Assembly (NCBI GenBank): GCA_029266495.1 | Contig: JAQSWS010000017.1 | Coordinates: forward strand, 12,599-76,598 | Source of the DNA: Rariglobus sp. | Lineage (GTDB): Bacteria; Verrucomicrobiota; Verrucomicrobiia; Opitutales; Opitutaceae | Reading direction: 5' to 3' | DNA length: 64,000 bases | Shown: positions 51,879 to 61,355 of the stretch, in pieces | Layout: every line of letters starts with the position of its first letter | How positions within the stretch are numbered: the first letter of the stretch is position 1 | Program-made: the position numbers and the translations under genes | The notes under the pieces: model-generated | What the model was told of the DNA's origin: nothing | The model's database searches: none | What the model saw: the letters and a program-made list of their open reading frames with translations, nothing else

Positions 51879-52718
51879 ATGGCAACGCCCAAGGAAATTC
51901 TCGAAGGAAAACCGCTGCGCTCGCCCCTCCACCCGGCGCTGGTGCATCTGCCCATCGCACTATTCCCGCTGAGCCTTCTGCTGGATCTGGCGAGTTGGTT
52001 ATGGCCGCGGCCGGAGCTCTGCCTGGTGCGCGGCGCATTCATCGCCATTGCCGCAGGCATCGGCACCGCCGTGATTGCGGCCATCGCGGGCGCGGTCGAT
52101 TACACGTCGATCCGTAATGATCATCCGGCAAAAAAAACCGCCACGTGGCACATGGTGCTGAACGTCGTCGCGGTGGGTTTGTTTTCCGCCAGCCTCGGGC
52201 TCCGCTACGGCTCGCTCGACCTTGAACGCACCGACCTTCTTCCCCTGCTCGTGTCCTTGGCGGGGCTCGGCGTGCTCGGCTATTCCGGCTATCTGGGAGG
52301 CCATCTGGTTTACAGCGATGGCATCGGCGTGGGCCGCCATCAGCGCCGCACGCCGCTTCCCGAAAAAACCATCGAACGACCCGCCGCAAAAGGTAAGCCC
52401 GTGGAAATCGGTGCCGCCAGCCTCGTGGTCGAAGGGGGCACGGTGCGCGCCGATGTCGGTGGCACGGTCGCAACCGTGGCCCGGTCGGACGGTCACCTCT
52501 GCGCGTTCCAGGAGTTTTGCACACACCGCCATGGACCGCTTTCCGAAGGCAAAATCGAAAACGGCGAAGTCGTCTGCCCGTGGCACGGCTCACGTTTCGC
52601 CATGGCGACGGGCAAGGTGACCGAAGGCCCCGCCAAGGTTGACCTGCGCACGTTCCCCGTCGAGGAGCGCGAAGGGAAAATCTGGTTGCGCACCGAAACG
52701 CCCGCGCGCCCCGCCTGA
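51879..52718 (+). CDS. DUF2231 membrane domain fused to a Rieske [2Fe-2S] domain
   Basis: The protein has 279 residues. Residues 1-150 are a DUF2231 unit with four helices (SPLHPALVHLPIALFPLSLL, GIGTAVIAAIAGAVDYTSIR, WHMVLNVVAVGLFSASLGLR, LVSLAGLGVLGYSGYLGGHL). Residues 165-275 form a Rieske domain with both ligand boxes, CTHRHGPLSEG and CPWHGSRFAMATG. The cluster domain probably receives or donates electrons to the membrane part, or to the preceding DUF2231 protein. Physiological partner unknown. Convergent with opgH. Confidence 0.88.
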   Translation: MATPKEILEGKPLRSPLHPALVHLPIALFPLSLLLDLASWLWPRPELCLVRGAFIAIAAGIGTAVIAAIAGAVDYTSIRNDHPAKKTATWHMVLNVVAVGLFSASLGLRYGSLDLERTDLLPLLVSLAGLGVLGYSGYLGGHLVYSDGIGVGRHQRRTPLPEKTIERPAAKGKPVEIGAASLVVEGGTVRADVGGTVATVARSDGHLCAFQEFCTHRHGPLSEGKIENGEVVCPWHGSRFAMATGKVTEGPAKVDLRTFPVEEREGKIWLRTETPARPA

Positions 52719-52726
52719 GATTTGAC

Positions 52727-52761
52727 GAGGCGGAGGGTGTCGCGCACCCGCGCGCCGCCTC
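52727..52761. terminator. Nested hairpin between convergent genes
   Basis: The outer stem is GAGGCGG/CCGCCTC and the inner stem GGGTG/CACCC. It spans the gap between the Rieske gene and the opgH stop and could act on both transcripts; no T-run. Confidence 0.45.
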
Positions 52762-54919
52762 AGCGATACAGCGCCGTGATCGGCGCGGCCGTCAGCACGT
52801 TATACTGACGCATCGCCAGCCTCCACCATTCGGCGAGCGCGGAGCTGGGCTGTTTCCACAATTCCTCGTGCAACCAGATCATCGACTCGGCATCGAGCAG
52901 CAGCGCGAGCGTTTCCTTGGTGGTGAGATGCTCCGGCCCTTCGCTCAACAAACGATGACGCAGCAGGGAAAACCAATCGCGCGACTCTTCGCTCGGACGA
53001 CGCTGCCGCAGCATCGCGACATGCACCGCGTTGATATACGGGTCCAGCACCGCCTGCAGGAGGCCGTAGTCGTTGCGCAGCGCCTCGATCGGTCGCATGA
53101 GCTTGTAACACGCCGCGAGGTTCTGGGTAAGGCGGGCCAGTTCGTGGGGAGGATGGGTTTCCTCGGGCGTCAGGAAAATGCCGAGCCGCCGGGCGTGCGT
53201 GCCCAGCGAGCCCTTGCTCAAAATAATCGACACCGGGATCGACAGGACCAGGCCCACCAGCACGGGACTCAGCCACCAGAAAAATGCCGGCAACAAAATG
53301 AATGACGACACGCCCCAGACCAGCCCGAAGAAAGTCTGCCCGCCATGCGTAATGATCGCCTCACGCCAGTCGGTGCCATCCTCCGTCCCACGGCGTTGCG
53401 TCACCCAGGACACGCCCTGCCCGAGCAGGCTGAAAAACACGAACTTGCTGTTGAAAAACATGTGGATCGGCGCGAGCAGCGCGGAGAGGACGATCTCCAG
53501 GGTGGCCGACAGCACGAGCGGGCCACGGCCGCCGAAGCGCACCGCCTGCTCCGAGCGGGTGATCACGGTGAACACGCTGATGATCTTGGGCAGAAACAAC
53601 AGCAGCATGGTAAAGAGGAACAGCGCCAGCGCCTCCGGCACCTCGATCACCCGTCCAAAAATCCGCATATAGCGCTCGAATTCGATGCCCCGCGAACCCG
53701 ACGCCAGCACCTGATTGAAGACATGAATGGTGCTCAGCACGAGGAACAGCAGCCACAGCGGACACGACACATACGCCATCACACCCATAAACAGGTGGAA
53801 CCGGTTGGCGGAACGGAAGCCGCGCGCGGTGATCAGCCAGGCATGCTGCATGTTGCCCTGGCACCAGCGGCGGTCGCGCTTGGCGCTGTCGATGAGCGTG
53901 GGCGGCCCCTCCTCGTAAGTGCCCTCGACATCGTGTGCCAGCCATACGTGCCAGCCGGCCTTGCGCATGAGCGCCGCCTCGACGAAATCGTGTGAAAGAA
54001 TGCGGCCGCCGAACGGCTCGCTGCCAGGCAGGTCGGGCAGCGCGCAGTGGTCCATGAACGGCTGCACGCGGATGATCGCATTATGTCCCCAGTAGTTGCC
54101 GTCCTGCTGCTGCCAGTAATTAAGTCCCGCAAGAAACAGGGGGCTGTAAAGCCGGTTGGCGAACTGCTGCAACCGTGCATAGAGCGACTCACCATAAACC
54201 AACCGCGGCGCAGTCTGGATGAGACCGGTCTGCGGGTTCTTCTCCATCATCGCGACGAGTTTCACGATGGACTCCCCCGTCATGATCGAGTCGGCATCGA
54301 GCACCACCATATAGCGGTAGCGCTTGCCCCAGCGGCGGAGAAAATCCGCCACGTTCCCCGCCTTTTTGTTAATTTGCTGGCGGCGCTTCCGATAAAAAAT
54401 CCGCCCGAAACCGTTCACCTGTTTGCACAGTTCGGCCCAGGCGACCTCCTCCTGGATCCACTGGTTCGGCTTGTTGGAGTCGCTGAGAATAAAGAAATCG
54501 AAATGTTCCAGCTTCCCGGTCGCCTCCAGGGAGCGGTAGATGACGCGCAGGCCCTCGAAAACCCGGCTGACGTCCTCGTTGAACACCGGCATCACGATCG
54601 CCGTGCTCGCAAGCGGCACGTCCTCGTTTTTCCAGTCAACGGTCCGGGTGATACGCTGGCGGTCGCCGCCGCGGTTGATCACGTAAAAACCGAGCATGGC
54701 GGTCGTGAAACCCACCGCGATCTGCATGAAAAGAATGACAAATAAAACGAGGAGCACCCACTCGAGCCCGATGATGCCCCCGTCCCGCCAGAGCAGGTCG
54801 GCCATGAACCACGTGGCCACGCTCGTGAGCAGCAGCACCGTCGAATAAAACAAAGCACGGCGCCGGCGCAGGCGCGCAGGCAGGATGAATTGATGAACGA
54901 CCGGACGGGAGGGATTCAT
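52760..54919 (-). CDS. opgH: Osmoregulated periplasmic glucan glucosyltransferase
   Basis: The protein has 719 residues. Membrane helices flank a GT2 domain: IVMPVFNEDVSRVFEGLRVI, metal-binding VVLDADSIMTGES near 215, ARLQQFANRLYSPLFLAGLN, the block GNYWGHNAIIRVQPFMDHCA and the RRWCQGNMQHAW acceptor motif near 360. Several blocks are nearly identical to enterobacterial OpgH/MdoH. It polymerises UDP-glucose to a beta-1,2-glucan and extrudes it to the periplasm. The first gene of the pair, opgG, lies upstream with one small gene between, all tightly spaced. Confidence 0.95.
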   Translation of the reverse strand: MNPSRPVVHQFILPARLRRRRALFYSTVLLLTSVATWFMADLLWRDGGIIGLEWVLLVLFVILFMQIAVGFTTAMLGFYVINRGGDRQRITRTVDWKNEDVPLASTAIVMPVFNEDVSRVFEGLRVIYRSLEATGKLEHFDFFILSDSNKPNQWIQEEVAWAELCKQVNGFGRIFYRKRRQQINKKAGNVADFLRRWGKRYRYMVVLDADSIMTGESIVKLVAMMEKNPQTGLIQTAPRLVYGESLYARLQQFANRLYSPLFLAGLNYWQQQDGNYWGHNAIIRVQPFMDHCALPDLPGSEPFGGRILSHDFVEAALMRKAGWHVWLAHDVEGTYEEGPPTLIDSAKRDRRWCQGNMQHAWLITARGFRSANRFHLFMGVMAYVSCPLWLLFLVLSTIHVFNQVLASGSRGIEFERYMRIFGRVIEVPEALALFLFTMLLLFLPKIISVFTVITRSEQAVRFGGRGPLVLSATLEIVLSALLAPIHMFFNSKFVFFSLLGQGVSWVTQRRGTEDGTDWREAIITHGGQTFFGLVWGVSSFILLPAFFWWLSPVLVGLVLSIPVSIILSKGSLGTHARRLGIFLTPEETHPPHELARLTQNLAACYKLMRPIEALRNDYGLLQAVLDPYINAVHVAMLRQRRPSEESRDWFSLLRHRLLSEGPEHLTTKETLALLLDAESMIWLHEELWKQPSSALAEWWRLAMRQYNVLTAAPITALYR

Positions 54920-54925
54920 GCGCGG

Positions 54926-55525
54926 TTAGCGGGTCACGAAAAAAATGCCAAAGAGCGCGCCAAGGAAAACCGCCCACAGGAGCGCAAGCCGCAGCAACGG
55001 CCACTTCTCCATGCGTTCGAGCGTCTCGCCCGCAGCCTCGGTGATCAGACCGAGATCGATCTCGCGCGGCACCATGCTCGAAACCGCCATGTCCGGCCCG
55101 GCCTTGATCGAGCTGGACCGCATGGCCTGGGTGAATTCATCCGGAGCCGTGCGCGAATCCAGAAAGGCATACGGCCATTTCTGCGGACCATCGCACAGCA
55201 ACAGGGCCACCCGGCCTTCGATCGCGATGCGGTCATGCGGGAGGTCTTTCACGTTGAGCACATCGGCGAACCACTCGTCCATCATCTGCTCCATCTCCTC
55301 GGCCGCGAGCGTGGTCGGGTCGAGCGCGGGATTTACGGCGTGGCGGCGCGCCGCGCGCTCCAGCACCGCCTGAATGAGGCGGCTCTGGTGCAGGCGGTTG
55401 TGGATGCGATGGGCACGCAGGTAATCCTCGGTGCGCACATAGGCCGCGTTCCACGCCTCCATCGTCCCGGTGCGGGGACGAAAAGTCGCGAGATGCGCTT
55501 CTACGGATTCCACAGATAGCTCCAT
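54926..55525 (-). CDS. Opg-operon membrane protein of unknown function
   Basis: The protein has 199 residues from ATG 55525, which places it 25 bp inside the opgG end. It has a mostly helical charged body (EMEQMMDEWFADVLNVKDLP, RVALLLCDGPQKWPYAFLDS) and one C-terminal helix (LLRLALLWAVFLGALFGIFF), so it is probably tail-anchored. It is sandwiched between opgG and opgH with 6 bp to opgH, suggesting a regulatory or scaffolding role in glucan synthesis. No family was recognised. Confidence 0.7.
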   Translation of the reverse strand: MELSVESVEAHLATFRPRTGTMEAWNAAYVRTEDYLRAHRIHNRLHQSRLIQAVLERAARRHAVNPALDPTTLAAEEMEQMMDEWFADVLNVKDLPHDRIAIEGRVALLLCDGPQKWPYAFLDSRTAPDEFTQAMRSSSIKAGPDMAVSSMVPREIDLGLITEAAGETLERMEKWPLLRLALLWAVFLGALFGIFFVTR

Positions 55526-57015
55526 GTTTCCGTCAGAATATGCGGCGGTTTTTTGAGGAAGCAACGGAGTTCCACCGGCCGGCCGCTGCCATCGGGCTTG
55601 ATGGCAAACGCAACGCGCCAGGTTCCATTGGCCGGGTTCTTTTCGAGACTCTGATGGATCAATTTCGCCCCTGCGCCGACCGACACCTCGGCCGTGATGT
55701 CAGGCACGTATTTCTGATTGGCCAGGTAGGCGCCGGTGATATCGACCCAAAAGCGGACGAGTTCCGGCTCGTGCGTGGAGGAACGCCCGACGCGGGTGGC
55801 CGTCACATAACCGGCCGGAGGGGTGCGGCCGCCCTTTCCTTCGATAAACCAGTGGAGCTTGTATTCAAGATTCAGCGGCTCGCCGAGCGCCGGGAGTTTC
55901 TTGGGCACCCAGAAGGCGACGATATTGTCCTGGGTCTCATCCGGGGTGGGCAATTCAACGAGACGCACATCGCCCGGGCCCCAAGATCCGATCGGTTCGA
56001 CCCAGACGCTGGGACGCTCGTGATAATGCGCCTCAAGATCCTCGTAGGATTCGAACTTGCGGTCGCGTTGCACGAGGCCGAAGCCCTTGGGATTTTCATC
56101 GCCAAACGCGGCCACGCGAATCGCCTTGGGATTGGTAAGCGGACGCCAGATCCATTCACCATTGCCACGCTGCAAAAGGAGCCCGTCGGAGTCGTGCACC
56201 TCGGGACGCAGGTCCTCGTAACGGTTTGAGGTGGTTTCACTGAACCAAAACATGCTGGTGAGCGGCGCGACCCCAAAGACCGTGACGTCCTTGCGGCGGT
56301 AGATCGCGCTCTTCACTTCCATCACGGTCGACGGGCCGGGCGTGATAATAAAACGGAATGCACCGGTGACACTGGGGCTTTCCATCAATGCGTAGACCGT
56401 GATGCGGCCGGCCTTCTCGGCCGGGCGTTCGATCCAGAATTCCTCAAACACGGGAAACTCCTCGCCACCCGGCTCCCCGGTGTTGAGCGCGAGGCCGCGC
56501 GCGGACAGACCGTAGCGCATGCCCTTGCCCAAGGCCCGGAAGTAGCTGGCGCCCTGAAATACCGCGAGTTCGTCGTAGTAGTCGGGATTGTTGAGCGGAT
56601 AATGGATCCGGAATCCAGTGAAACCCATGTCCTTGGGAATCGACCCCAGGGTCTTATTCGCCCCGAAATTGAAGAGATCCTTGTCGTAACCGATCGCCTC
56701 CTCCCGGCCATTGTTCACCTCGGACAACTGGACGGTGCGGTTATAGATGAACCCCGGATGGAAAAACTGGAGGTGGAACGGGAGCCGGTCACGGCGCCAC
56801 CACGAAGAGTCGGGATTGAAGCGCACGTCACGATATTGGTCGTAGGTGAGCTTGCGCAGGGATTCGGGAACGCGGCTCGGGCGCTCGGCATACGACTTGG
56901 CCGCGAGGGCCTTCGCTCGATATTGCAATACCTCGAAGTCGAAAGGCACGTCCTCCGCGCGCACGGACGCGTCGGCGGAAATAATCAGGAGCCCCAATAA
57001 AAGAAGTCGTTTCAT
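55501..57015 (-). CDS. opgG: Periplasmic glucan biosynthesis protein G
   Basis: The protein has 504 residues from ATG 57015, with signal peptide [20 protein letters not shown]. MdoG family features: DFEVLQYRAKALAAKSYAER, NPDSSWWRRDRLPFHLQFFH, FIYNRTVQLSEVNNGREEAI, IPKDMGFTGFRIHYPLNN and PLTSMFWFSETTSNRYEDLR. It acts in the periplasm on nascent osmoregulated periplasmic glucans made by OpgH. It starts with ATGA overlap on the uracil-DNA glycosylase stop, so the glucan genes are in the same transcript as repair and riboflavin genes. Confidence 0.95.
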   Translation of the reverse strand: MKRLLLLGLLIISADASVRAEDVPFDFEVLQYRAKALAAKSYAERPSRVPESLRKLTYDQYRDVRFNPDSSWWRRDRLPFHLQFFHPGFIYNRTVQLSEVNNGREEAIGYDKDLFNFGANKTLGSIPKDMGFTGFRIHYPLNNPDYYDELAVFQGASYFRALGKGMRYGLSARGLALNTGEPGGEEFPVFEEFWIERPAEKAGRITVYALMESPSVTGAFRFIITPGPSTVMEVKSAIYRRKDVTVFGVAPLTSMFWFSETTSNRYEDLRPEVHDSDGLLLQRGNGEWIWRPLTNPKAIRVAAFGDENPKGFGLVQRDRKFESYEDLEAHYHERPSVWVEPIGSWGPGDVRLVELPTPDETQDNIVAFWVPKKLPALGEPLNLEYKLHWFIEGKGGRTPPAGYVTATRVGRSSTHEPELVRFWVDITGAYLANQKYVPDITAEVSVGAGAKLIHQSLEKNPANGTWRVAFAIKPDGSGRPVELRCFLKKPPHILTETWSYLWNP

Positions 57016-57959
57016 TTTTCTAAGAAATATCCGCGTTGTTTCTCCGAAATGGTCAACCCAGCGCGCTCCATTACCTTGAGTAAATCCTCCCAAGTCGCGC
57101 GTTTCGCCTTGCGGGCGGCCACGGGACCGGAGGCTTCCTGGCGAAGAAGATAGCTGGGATGATAGGTCACGAGGACCGGCTTTCCGGAAAATTGTTTCCA
57201 CTGCCCCCGCACCTCTCCAAGCGTCTTGAAGGCCCCCGCGCCAAGCAGCCCCTTGGCCGCGGTCGCACCAGCCGCCACAATCAAGTCGGGATTCACGATC
57301 TCGATCTGGGCACGGAGAAAGGGCAGGCAGAACGCCATCTCCTCCGGCGTCGGCTCACGGTTGCCGACTTGCTCCACGCCCGCCGGCGTCGGGAGCTGCG
57401 GACGCCAGTTCATGATGTTTCCGATATAAACGTCCTCCCGCTTCACGCCCATCGCGAGAATCATCTTGGTAAGCAGTTGTCCGGCCGGACCGACAAACGG
57501 CTCGCCGCGCACCTCCTCCTCCGCACCGGGGGCTTCGCCGACAAACATGATTTTCGCCTCAAGCGAACCCACGCCGAGCACAACCTTTTTGCCCGGACGG
57601 ACGTTCGCCACACACACCGGATGATTGAGCACCAAATCGCGCAACCATGCCCAACGCGCCGCCTTGTCGCCGTCCGGCAGCGCAACCACCGGCGGAGGCG
57701 GCAAAAGACGGGCAGCCTCGGGCTTTGGTTTTGGAGCAACTGGTTGCGGACGGACGGGGGCCGGCGCGGAGGCGGAAACGGGGGTCACAGTTTCACGAAC
57801 GGCGGCCTGCGGCGGTTGCTGCTCAGGCGATTTGCCCGCGCGTGCCGCCATTACCTTGCGCAAAGCCGCGATGCTTTCCGCCGACACGGGGACTGACGTA
57901 ACGCCTGTTGATTTCAGGCGCTTGAGTTCGTCGGTGAGTGCGGTGAGCGCGGCGCGCAT
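57012..57959 (-). CDS. Uracil-DNA glycosylase, family 4-like, with reduced cysteine set
   Basis: The protein has 315 residues. About 100 N-terminal residues are disordered and proline-rich. The catalytic domain shows [20 protein letters not shown] followed by [24 protein letters not shown] and [17 protein letters not shown], the family 4 active-site blocks. Family 4 enzymes carry a 4Fe-4S cluster held by four Cys. Here only two remain (Cys116 and Cys211); the first and third positions are His113 and Trp185 (WRP in place of CRP). The cluster is therefore probably absent or altered. Eleven bp separate it from ribE. Confidence 0.85.
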   Translation of the reverse strand: MRAALTALTDELKRLKSTGVTSVPVSAESIAALRKVMAARAGKSPEQQPPQAAVRETVTPVSASAPAPVRPQPVAPKPKPEAARLLPPPPVVALPDGDKAARWAWLRDLVLNHPVCVANVRPGKKVVLGVGSLEAKIMFVGEAPGAEEEVRGEPFVGPAGQLLTKMILAMGVKREDVYIGNIMNWRPQLPTPAGVEQVGNREPTPEEMAFCLPFLRAQIEIVNPDLIVAAGATAAKGLLGAGAFKTLGEVRGQWKQFSGKPVLVTYHPSYLLRQEASGPVAARKAKRATWEDLLKVMERAGLTISEKQRGYFLEK

Positions 57960-57970
57960 GAAAAAAGGAG

Positions 57971-58567
57971 TCAGCTCCGGTGGGCGACGGCGAGCTTCTC
58001 CACATACTTGCCGAGCAAGTCGAATTCCAAATTAACCGGCGAGCCCACCTGCTTCTCACGCAAGTTGGTCACTTGGAGAGTCGTCGGGATAATCCAAACG
58101 GCAAACGCGTCTCCGTCGACTTCCGCCACGGTGAGCGAAATGCCGTCGATGGTGATGCTGCCCTTGTGAATGAGATAGCGCCCCTGTCCTGCCGGCGCCT
58201 TGACGCGCAGGTAATAATCCGCCCCGCGCGCCTCAAAAATCTCGATCACCCCCTGCCCGTCCACGTGTCCGGTGACAAAATGTCCGCCGATTTTCCCACC
58301 GAAGCGCAGCGCCCGCTCCAGGTTGACCGACGCTCCCGCCGAGAGCGTCGAAAAATGGGTGAGGCGGCGCGTTTCCTCCAGCACGTCAAACCATACATGC
58401 CGCGTGTCGAACTGCGTCACGGTGAGACAGCAGCCGTTGACGGCGATGCTATCGCCCAAGGCGATGTCCTTGAGCGCGACCTCGGCCGCGATCTGGAGTT
58501 TCCACGAATCGCCGCCTTGCGTGAAGGCGGCGACTTTTCCGGTTTCCTCAACGATGCCTGTGAACAT
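57971..58567 (-). CDS. ribE: Riboflavin synthase alpha subunit
   Basis: The protein has 198 residues with two lumazine-binding repeats: MFTGIVEETGKVAAF with VNGCCLTVTQFDTRHVWFDV, and GGHFVTGHVDGQGVIEIFEA with IDGISLTVAEVDGDAFAVWI. It dismutates two 6,7-dimethyl-8-ribityllumazine molecules to riboflavin. The other rib genes are not in the window. It lies 5 bp after the PDZ protein gene and 11 bp before the glycosylase gene. Confidence 0.95.
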   Translation of the reverse strand: MFTGIVEETGKVAAFTQGGDSWKLQIAAEVALKDIALGDSIAVNGCCLTVTQFDTRHVWFDVLEETRRLTHFSTLSAGASVNLERALRFGGKIGGHFVTGHVDGQGVIEIFEARGADYYLRVKAPAGQGRYLIHKGSITIDGISLTVAEVDGDAFAVWIIPTTLQVTNLREKQVGSPVNLEFDLLGKYVEKLAVAHRS

Positions 58568-58572
58568 GGAGA

Positions 58573-59982
58573 TTACTTGAGTTTGACGCGCAGCACGGCG
58601 GTCTCGCCACCGCGGCTGGTGAGCAGCACGAACTCGGTGCGCGTGGTGTCCGCCTCGATTGCCGCAAGCTTCACGATTGCCTCGGCGTAGGTTTTCACCT
58701 CGACGCCATCGACTTCAAGGATCCAGTCGTCGGGCCGGAGCCCAGCAGTCCCCGCGGGACTGCTGTTCTTCACGAAGTGCGCGACCACGCCTTTGTGACC
58801 GGCGAGTTTCACCCGGCGAACGATCCCATCGCCATAAACAAACTCGCGGGCGGTGAAGCCGAGTTTCTCGAAGTAGGTGCGATCCGCCTCCCGAAGCAGC
58901 TTCGGCTGCTCGGCGAGCGTGGCCTTGATCTCCACGCGTTCGGTGCCGCGCAGCACGGTGAGCGCGACCGCATCGCCGGGTTTTCGTCTGCCCAGTTCCC
59001 GTTCGAAATAGGTCACGACCACGCGGTCGGGTTTGAAGCGGGGCAGCGGCCGGCCATCGACCGTAAGAATGATATCGCGGGCCTTCAATCCCGCGGTCTC
59101 GGCCGGGCTGCCTTCGAGCACCTCGCTCACGACACAGCCCGACTGGTCGCCCAGCTTTAGGAAAGCCGCGACCTCCGGGTCCATCGGCTGCAGACCGTAG
59201 GCGCCGAGCCAGCTGATCGGCCGGCCCGAAACATCGGCCGGCACGCGGGCAAGCCAGGGGATGACGTCCGGCGCGAGTTGGAACACGCTGCTCTCCTCCA
59301 CGTTGAGGAGCATGACGGGAAGCCCGCGGTCGTTGCGTGAATACTGCACAAAAGTCTGCCCGAAGCCTCCGATCGCCACCCCTGCAAACTTTCCGGCCCG
59401 GTCGAACACCGGCAGGCCGGGTGCGGCCACCTCCGCCAGAGCGATCGCGGTGCGCTCGGGCAGGGATTGCACATTGGAAATGCGGCTCGCCATGAAATAC
59501 GGCATGAAATCCTCGTCCTTGCCTCGCAGGCCGATGCCCCAGAACTCTTCGCCCAGCGAAGGTTCGGCGGACGCATCCCTGGCGGTGAACGCGGTCACCG
59601 GCGTGAGACTTCCGCGCAATTTTTCCTCCACGCGGACAAAATGCCAGCCGCTCACGGGATCCTGCCCCAGGTATTCGCCGGACGAATACTCGCTGGCCGG
59701 CCTCCCGGGCAGGTAGACGCGGAAGTCTTTCAATTTTACCGGAGGGACGTAATTATTGATCGCGTTGGGCGGCAGCACGAGCGTCCCGGATGCGTCCGCA
59801 ACAAGGGCGGAGGCGATGGTCGGGCGACGGTCGAGTTCGCTCTCGGTGAAAAACTCCACGGCGACGACCGATTTCACGCGCTCCTTGAAAAGCCCGGGAA
59901 GGTCGTCCGCGCGCGCGCCGGCGCAGGCCAGCAGCACGACCACGAAGAAGAAGAAGCGGAGGTGGGAACGGGAAGGTTTCAT
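58573..59982 (-). CDS. PDZ protein with inactive trypsin-like domain
   Basis: The protein has 469 residues with signal peptide FFFFVVVLLACAGARA. Residues 35-250 keep the trypsin fold pattern (SVVAVEFFTESELDRRPTIA, FWGIGLRGKDEDF) but all triad positions are lost: PNAINNYVP where NAHV is expected, SGWHFVRV for TDLALLRI, and APGLPVFDRAGKF for GNSGGP. Two PDZ domains follow (GCVVSEVLEGSPAETAGLKA; VVAHFVKNSSPAGTAGLRPD). It is probably a pseudoprotease partner of the active HtrA-like protein encoded just upstream (overlap TGATG). Location: periplasm. Confidence 0.82.
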   Translation of the reverse strand: MKPSRSHLRFFFFVVVLLACAGARADDLPGLFKERVKSVVAVEFFTESELDRRPTIASALVADASGTLVLPPNAINNYVPPVKLKDFRVYLPGRPASEYSSGEYLGQDPVSGWHFVRVEEKLRGSLTPVTAFTARDASAEPSLGEEFWGIGLRGKDEDFMPYFMASRISNVQSLPERTAIALAEVAAPGLPVFDRAGKFAGVAIGGFGQTFVQYSRNDRGLPVMLLNVEESSVFQLAPDVIPWLARVPADVSGRPISWLGAYGLQPMDPEVAAFLKLGDQSGCVVSEVLEGSPAETAGLKARDIILTVDGRPLPRFKPDRVVVTYFERELGRRKPGDAVALTVLRGTERVEIKATLAEQPKLLREADRTYFEKLGFTAREFVYGDGIVRRVKLAGHKGVVAHFVKNSSPAGTAGLRPDDWILEVDGVEVKTYAEAIVKLAAIEADTTRTEFVLLTSRGGETAVLRVKLK

Positions 59983-61352
59983 CAGGGCTTGAGAATATAC
60001 AGGGACACGCGGCGGTCGCTTTCCGCTTCGACCAACGTTGGCGCAGGCTTGGCGACGAAGGCGTCATGGAGCGCCTTGGCAATCTCCAGCGTCACGATCC
60101 GCTCCTGGTTGATCTTGGTGACGATATCGCCGCGGCTGAGCCCGGCGACGGCGGCGGGGAAACCGGGCTGCACGCCGATCACAAGGAGGCCGGTGTCGTC
60201 GTCGAGCTGGTTTTCGCGGGCATAGGCGCGGGAGACTTTGCGCACGGTCAGACCCCATTTTTCGAACGCCCACTCCTCGCCCTGTCGGCTTTCCAGTTTT
60301 TCCGTCACGATGGCGGGCGTCAGCGTTTGGTCGCCGCGCTTGACGACGAGCTTCACGTTATAACCGACCGGCAGGCTCGCGATGATGTTGAGGATCGGCG
60401 GCAGCTGCTCGGGAAAACGCCCGTCCACGGCCGCCCCGTCGATCGAAAGCACGATGTCTCCGCCGCGCAATCCGGCGCGCGCCGCGGGTGAACCGGGATC
60501 GACGCTGTTGATGAGCAAGCCGGTGTTTTGCTTGAGTGAATAAAACCCTTCCAGGTCGAGCAACGCGCCCGGCACGATGCCGATGTAGCTGCGGGTGATC
60601 GTGCCGTCGCCCTTGAGATCGGCGACCACCCGCTTCGCAATGTTGGCGGGGATCGCAAAAGCGAGATTGTCAGCCCCGAGGTAGCCGCGCGAATTGATGC
60701 CGACCACGCGGCCTTGTTCATCGACGAGCGGACCGCCGGAATTGCCCGGGTTGATGGCGGCATCGGTCTGCAGCCACGTATTGAACAAACCGGTTTCGTA
60801 ACCCTTCACCCCCCGGTTGTCGGCAAAGTAACGACGGTTATTGGAAATGATTCCGCGCGTCACCGTGCGCGTCAGGCCGTGCGGTGTGCCGACGGCGTAG
60901 ACGGTCTGGCCCGGAAACAAGGTGTCGGAGTCCGCAAAACGTGCGTGCGTAAAGGTGAGCCCGCGGCGTTTTGCCTCGGCCAGATCGATGCGCAACAACG
61001 CCAGGTCGGTCCAGTGATCCCAGCCGACCAGGGTGGCGTTGACACGTTCCAAACTGGCCAGGGTGACGGACAACTCAACTGACCGGGGGCTGGCGACGTG
61101 GGCGTTCGTCAAGATGAGCCCGTCATCCGAGACGATCACCCCGGAGCCAATGCCGGCAGTAAAGCGGCGTGCACCGGCATCGAAGGATTCCTCGCGCACA
61201 TCGATGCGCACCACGGCATCCAGCAAGTGGTTGAACCCCTTGGAGACAGCCGCCCCGGCACCCAGGACCGGCACGAAAAACGCGAATGCCAGGAGCGTGC
61301 ATGTTCGAGTGATTGACGGCGTGGGGGATTCCTTCACGGTGGCGGGTTTCAT
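59982..61352 (-). CDS. HtrA/Deg-like periplasmic serine protease with PDZ domains
   Basis: The protein has 456 residues from ATG 61352, signal peptide around [18 protein letters not shown]. The catalytic triad is complete: His85 in LTNAHVASP, Asp116 in TDLALLRID and Ser205 in [23 protein letters not shown] domains follow at about 265-345 ([20 protein letters not shown]) and 380-450 ([20 protein letters not shown]). Likely envelope quality control. GTG 61337 is an alternative start. The start codon is only 3 bp from the divergent leuS start. A 953-codon open frame that runs antisense into leuS is an artefact. Confidence 0.9.
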   Translation of the reverse strand: MKPATVKESPTPSITRTCTLLAFAFFVPVLGAGAAVSKGFNHLLDAVVRIDVREESFDAGARRFTAGIGSGVIVSDDGLILTNAHVASPRSVELSVTLASLERVNATLVGWDHWTDLALLRIDLAEAKRRGLTFTHARFADSDTLFPGQTVYAVGTPHGLTRTVTRGIISNNRRYFADNRGVKGYETGLFNTWLQTDAAINPGNSGGPLVDEQGRVVGINSRGYLGADNLAFAIPANIAKRVVADLKGDGTITRSYIGIVPGALLDLEGFYSLKQNTGLLINSVDPGSPAARAGLRGGDIVLSIDGAAVDGRFPEQLPPILNIIASLPVGYNVKLVVKRGDQTLTPAIVTEKLESRQGEEWAFEKWGLTVRKVSRAYARENQLDDDTGLLVIGVQPGFPAAVAGLSRGDIVTKINQERIVTLEIAKALHDAFVAKPAPTLVEAESDRRVSLYILKP

Positions 61353-61355
61353 CCG

